A stretch of DNA of 64,000 nt. It comes from Spisula solida. Taxonomy: Eukaryota > Mollusca > Bivalvia > Venerida > Mactridae. Both the position numbers and the translations under genes were made by a program. A model generated the notes under the pieces. That model did no database searches. It had not been told where the DNA came from and was given only the letters and a program-made list of their open reading frames with translations. Where the stretch lies: the NCBI GenBank assembly GCA_947247005.1, contig OX365951.1:441501-505500 (forward strand). Reading direction: 5' to 3'. Below are positions 60,448-64,000 of the stretch, in pieces; within the stretch, counting starts at the first letter, position 1, and each line of letters starts with the position of its first letter.

Positions 60448-61361
60448 CAGTAAAAACTCCCTAATCCGAAACCTCTCCAATCCGAAATCCTCCACAATCC
60501 GAAAAATTTTCAAGGTCCCAATTTTTTTCCTTCTATATTCTTATATAAGGGTACATGAAAAAACTCCGCAATCCGAAACCTCTCCAATCCGAAATCCTCC
60601 TCAATCCGAACTAAGATTTCAGTCCGGAATTGATATTTTGTTCATAAATTGAACTCCGTAATCCGAAATTCAAAATATGTTCCGGATTGTATATTAATTT
60701 GTCAAATATTTCAACAGAGTGCACCATAATTGACTGGTGACAATTGTTACTGTTTGTATCATAAAAGGTGACACTTTGTAAACAACCTATTGTCTATTGA
60801 TGTAGAATGACCCCTTATTATGTAGCAACTTAATTGAAAAGTATGGTACATTACTTTTAACACCTTTACACAACTAACATGTTATTTTCTATACATGGAC
60901 TCATCTTGTATTGTAAGTGGTCTTGATGAAACAGTGGGTTTATATTTAATAAATTTGAGAATTAAAAAGTACATTTGTCAATATTTAAGTTGATGTAACA
61001 AAAGTATGCCATACAAGAGAGTTTTTCATTTTGAGTGGTGTTAATAATATATAAGAATTAATTACTGTTCAACGTATAACACAATGTAATTGGGAAAAGG
61101 CAATTGGTTTTGAATGTTAAATAATTTGATCACAAACTGATTTTAGTATAATATTTTTCTTATTAATTATGGCCAGAGAAATACAGCTCAATGATATATA
61201 GGAATACATGTATACTACAGGTACTGTGGTTTTCAATACATATACTAGTAGATTATTTTGGTAACACACTGAAATAATAAAAACCTCCCTAATCCGAAAT
61301 CCTCTCTAATCCGAACTTTTTGGGCAGTCCGGAGGGAGTTCGGATTAGGGAGTTTCTACTG
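60448..61361. mobile_element. Pogo/Tigger-like MITE, 914 bp
   Basis: The left end CAGTAAAAACTCCCTAATCC and the complemented right end CAGTAGAAACTCCCTAATCC agree over about 25 bp and are flanked by TA (60446-60447 and 61362-61363). Ends beginning CAGT with a TA target are the pattern of pogo/Tigger elements. The left subterminal region repeats the motif AATCCGAA many times (ACTCCGCAATCCGAAACCTC and similar, 60460-60670), and two more lie near the right end. The interior is AT-rich and non-coding. Confidence 0.88.
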
Positions 61362-61682
61362 TATACGAAATATACTTATTTATTTGGTGGTCACCAAAAT
61401 CATACACACAATTATGTGTTGCACAAAGTCATCTCTGCGGTAACATATTATGAACTTATCAACTACATGTATCATTTAACATAGCCCCTAACCGACTCAC
61501 GTAAAAGGTCTACTACATAAAAATTGGATACATTTTATATGCATGGCTATTTTTCTGAACTATCGAATAAGGAAGATGTTTAACTACGTGACGCGATGCA
61601 ATAGAATATATCACGGTACATGTATTGCAATCGTTTATTCAATTTGGTTTGTAACCAAACATCACCAAACCGCTCTATATTA

Positions 61683-61800
61683 ACATAAGACAGTCTGCGT
61701 TTCCTATGCGTTCAATGTCCACAAACAATGTTCAATACAGTTTCGACAATTGATGTAATATTGGTTGCTATATAGAAAGAGAGATCAAATGATATGGGTT
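61683..61800 (+). repeat. B duplication, third anchor, second copy
   Basis: Counterpart of 48680-48790, offset about 13.0 kb; the final piece of the pair is at about 62245-62280. Confidence 0.6.
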
Positions 61801-62399
61801 ATATATAGGTGATGTATCATTGACCGTAACATATCGGTGGTAAAAAGTACTTCAATTAGATTTATTGGATAGAAAATTGCCTTGAAAAGCTATTACATTA
61901 CGTGTGATCTGATCATTTGTTTGATAAAACTTTGTGATAGATGGCAATTGTTCTTGTGACGCACAATCGCATTTAAATAACATTCTATTCTGTAAGGATA
62001 CGATCACGCTTTGTGTGAGATGTTGTCTACTGTTATTGACTTACGCCTGGGAAAAATAAGTGATACATTCTAGACAAACAAGGGGCTACACACAAATATT
62101 TGTATTGTACAATGTCAAACAGGTCAAGTAGACAATTCATCAACAAACCTGAAACAACAAAACAATGTACAAGTAAATCGTATTGTTAAAACTAGTATAC
62201 TAACGGAAAGAGAATGTTTCAGTGAATATTATTTTGTTGATACGCGCAAATGTATAAGAAATCACAAAAACAGGGTTTAATACAAGTTCACACATTATAG
62301 CTATTGCATCAGCAGCGTTTTGGATTGAGATCAGTTAGTTGACGTTCTCAAAAACAACAGTTTTAACGCGCTTATAATTTTGAGCGTGAACGTCACGGT

Positions 62400-64000
62400 G
62401 GGGAATCACGTAGTTTTAATGGTAACTTCAATTGAAAAAGTGGCCGCTAAACATCCTCGACTAAAGCCATAAAATCAGGTTTTTAACTGCTTTTTACATA
62501 TTCTTGTTGTTTTTCATACATACCAGCCTACGATATCATATTCATTACCACAGACTCCACATTTTTTTTAAACTATTCAAAATCCTACTGACAGACAGCG
62601 TTTGTCGAATAAAATTGTGTGATAAATTCCACGTTATACATGTAACCAACATTTGTATTGTAATCTTCATACTTGCGACTTTCATGCAACATTCGTTTAA
62701 CAACACGTATATTATCATCATTGCAAATTGTATTCATACATTATTTCGAAATTCGGCCGTTTCCTGATCACATGAAAACGTCTCAAAGGAAAACTTCCTC
62801 GGAAACGGTACACTCCACGTACCAATTCAATAACAAAGATTACTTCCACGTATTATCAACAATTTATTCATCGTTCAAAGTTGTTTTTATTATCACGAGA
62901 GTATCCTTCTACATTAAATGTATCTTTTGCAGAAGTTTGTCATACTGCACCAGCAAGAGAAATGTGTATGGTGTGGTTAAAGAAACATCAAACCTTTGTA
63001 CATCTGACGAAACAACATTTGCATTGATTGTGCGGAAACATTGCAAGATAATATAGAACTTGCACGATGGTTGTTATTTAGTGTTTGGTCGAGAAATAAT
63101 TCAGTTTGGTTTTCTGTTTAATTACCGAATCATGGACATTGTCCGTGTGACTGCGTAATTGGGGCTAATCGTGAGATTCTTTAATAGTCTTGGATTGAAA
63201 CATGCATTTCTTTGACATTTAGTAGTATATTAATAATATCTATTGCATACCACTTAAGTTAGACGGCCATGGTATATAGGTAGTCGCAATGGATAATAGA
63301 TAATTATTTGTTTACGCGTGTACAAGCCCTACTAACAATAAGAAAACGATATCATTACAGCCAAATGATCCCCAATTAACATTTACATTTACGCCTGTGT
63401 CTGGAAAGACCAGACGCATATCGAAATGCTTTTCAACATGAGCAAAGATGTCTTTCTAGTTTCTGTGAACATCCAAGTGTCACACCTGAACTCTGGCTTC
63501 CTGTCTGGTCAGATCCCCACAAGTGTAAGGACATTCAGGGCACTTTACAGTTTTTCTCAGCCCGTGAGTAGAACATCTGCGAAATACAATGTCATGAAAT
63601 ATTGAATTGTTCGGCAGATTTGTCTATGCATTACAGCATTTAATTTATAACAGTCTTCAATGGTATAAGAGATACTGATAAAAAGGTTAACGGATGGACA
63701 TACTCTAAGCACCCTGATTTATGCAGACGCCTGCTCCATCTTTAGTGATGATGCATTTTGAGAATTTGCGAGGAGACTATATGTATAAAAGTAGTACCAT
63801 AAATATATCAACTGCTATGAACATCTAAATAATCCCTATATTTGGCCGAGCAAGACATGGATGTCAAGCCAAATCTCTCATATGTGTAAGCATTCTGGTC
63901 ACACAGTGATGTACTATCAACAAAATGATGTTATACATGCAACTCAACTCAAAGCAATATAGGCTTTAAATCAAATAAAAAGATGCATTATGGCCGTCAT
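62400..64000. other. No gene recognised with confidence
   Basis: Overlapping plus-strand frames at 62504-62767 and 62673-63056 (127 codons) have unremarkable composition and no motif I recognise. On the minus strand near 63555-63480 a peptide KCPECPYTC with following stops loosely resembles a decayed C2H2 zinc finger, but the His pair is not in place. The rest is AT-rich without visible structure. Confidence 0.35.

Noticed and set aside
62504..63056. Small membrane or secreted protein gene
   Set aside because: Frame length is near what AT-rich DNA gives by chance; no signal peptide, splice sites or family motif could be supported.
63420..63560. C2H2 zinc-finger fragment on the minus strand (KCPECPYTC)
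   Set aside because: Only the Cys part is plausible; the His pair is not at the right distance and stops follow within 15 codons.

Overview
The window looks like AT-rich intergenic or intronic DNA from an invertebrate animal. A bivalve mollusc is my best guess, from the low GC content, the very frequent short palindrome ACATGT/TACATGTA, the hairpin MITEs with a CTCGGGCTACGCGCTC-type core, and the mix of Tc1, mariner, pogo-like and LINE fragments. That guess is inference only. I found no host protein-coding gene, rRNA or CRISPR array. The only sequences with recognisable protein ancestry are four broken transposable elements: Tc1 pieces at about 22.1 and 50.3 kb, a mariner piece at 33.3 kb and a LINE reverse transcriptase at 51.6-53.2 kb. 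Most open frames in the window are short chance frames or frames opened by tandem repeats.

Layout. Bases 1 to about 42.6 kb are a tandem segmental duplication with a period near 21 kb. Unit 1 runs from 1 to 20946 and unit 2 from 20947 to about 42.08 kb. A truncated third unit starts near 42.09 kb and fades near 42.6 kb. Each unit has a front block 'a' (1-6520; 20947-29140; 42090-42600) and a rear block 'b' (8560-20060; 29800-41900). Part of a is itself homologous to part of b (about 600-4130 against 8650-11720), so an older duplication of several kb sits inside the 21-kb unit and the order is a-b-a'-b'-a''. From 43.6 to 62.4 kb a second, more diverged duplication can be followed in pieces (43805-44100, 47640-47905 and 48680-48900 against 56816-57115, 59175-59430 and 61683-61800), offset by 11.5-13 kb.

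The two units work as natural empty-site/filled-site comparisons. Elements present in only one copy include a 1234-bp Tc1-type element at 21912-23145 and a 1160-bp TA-flanked element at 27375-28534. A 981-bp TA-flanked element (31899-32879), a mariner pseudogene (33330-34105), a retroposon-like tail (3063-3245) and a pair of inverted about 0.4-kb repeats (18185-18558 and 20281-20741) also appear in one copy only. An unclassified interspersed repeat with one fixed end (core GCACTCAACTTAACCAGCC) occurs about ten times, and in one copy has spawned a 53-bp tandem array.

Tandem repeats are abundant: 33 bp at 5243, 20-bp-spaced palindromes at 13549, 21 bp at 33737, 53 bp at 43154 and 39 bp at 49320. 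Three of these (33, 21 and 39 bp) have periods that are multiples of three and so create long, probably meaningless, open frames. All similarity statements come from reading by eye; no alignment or database search was run.
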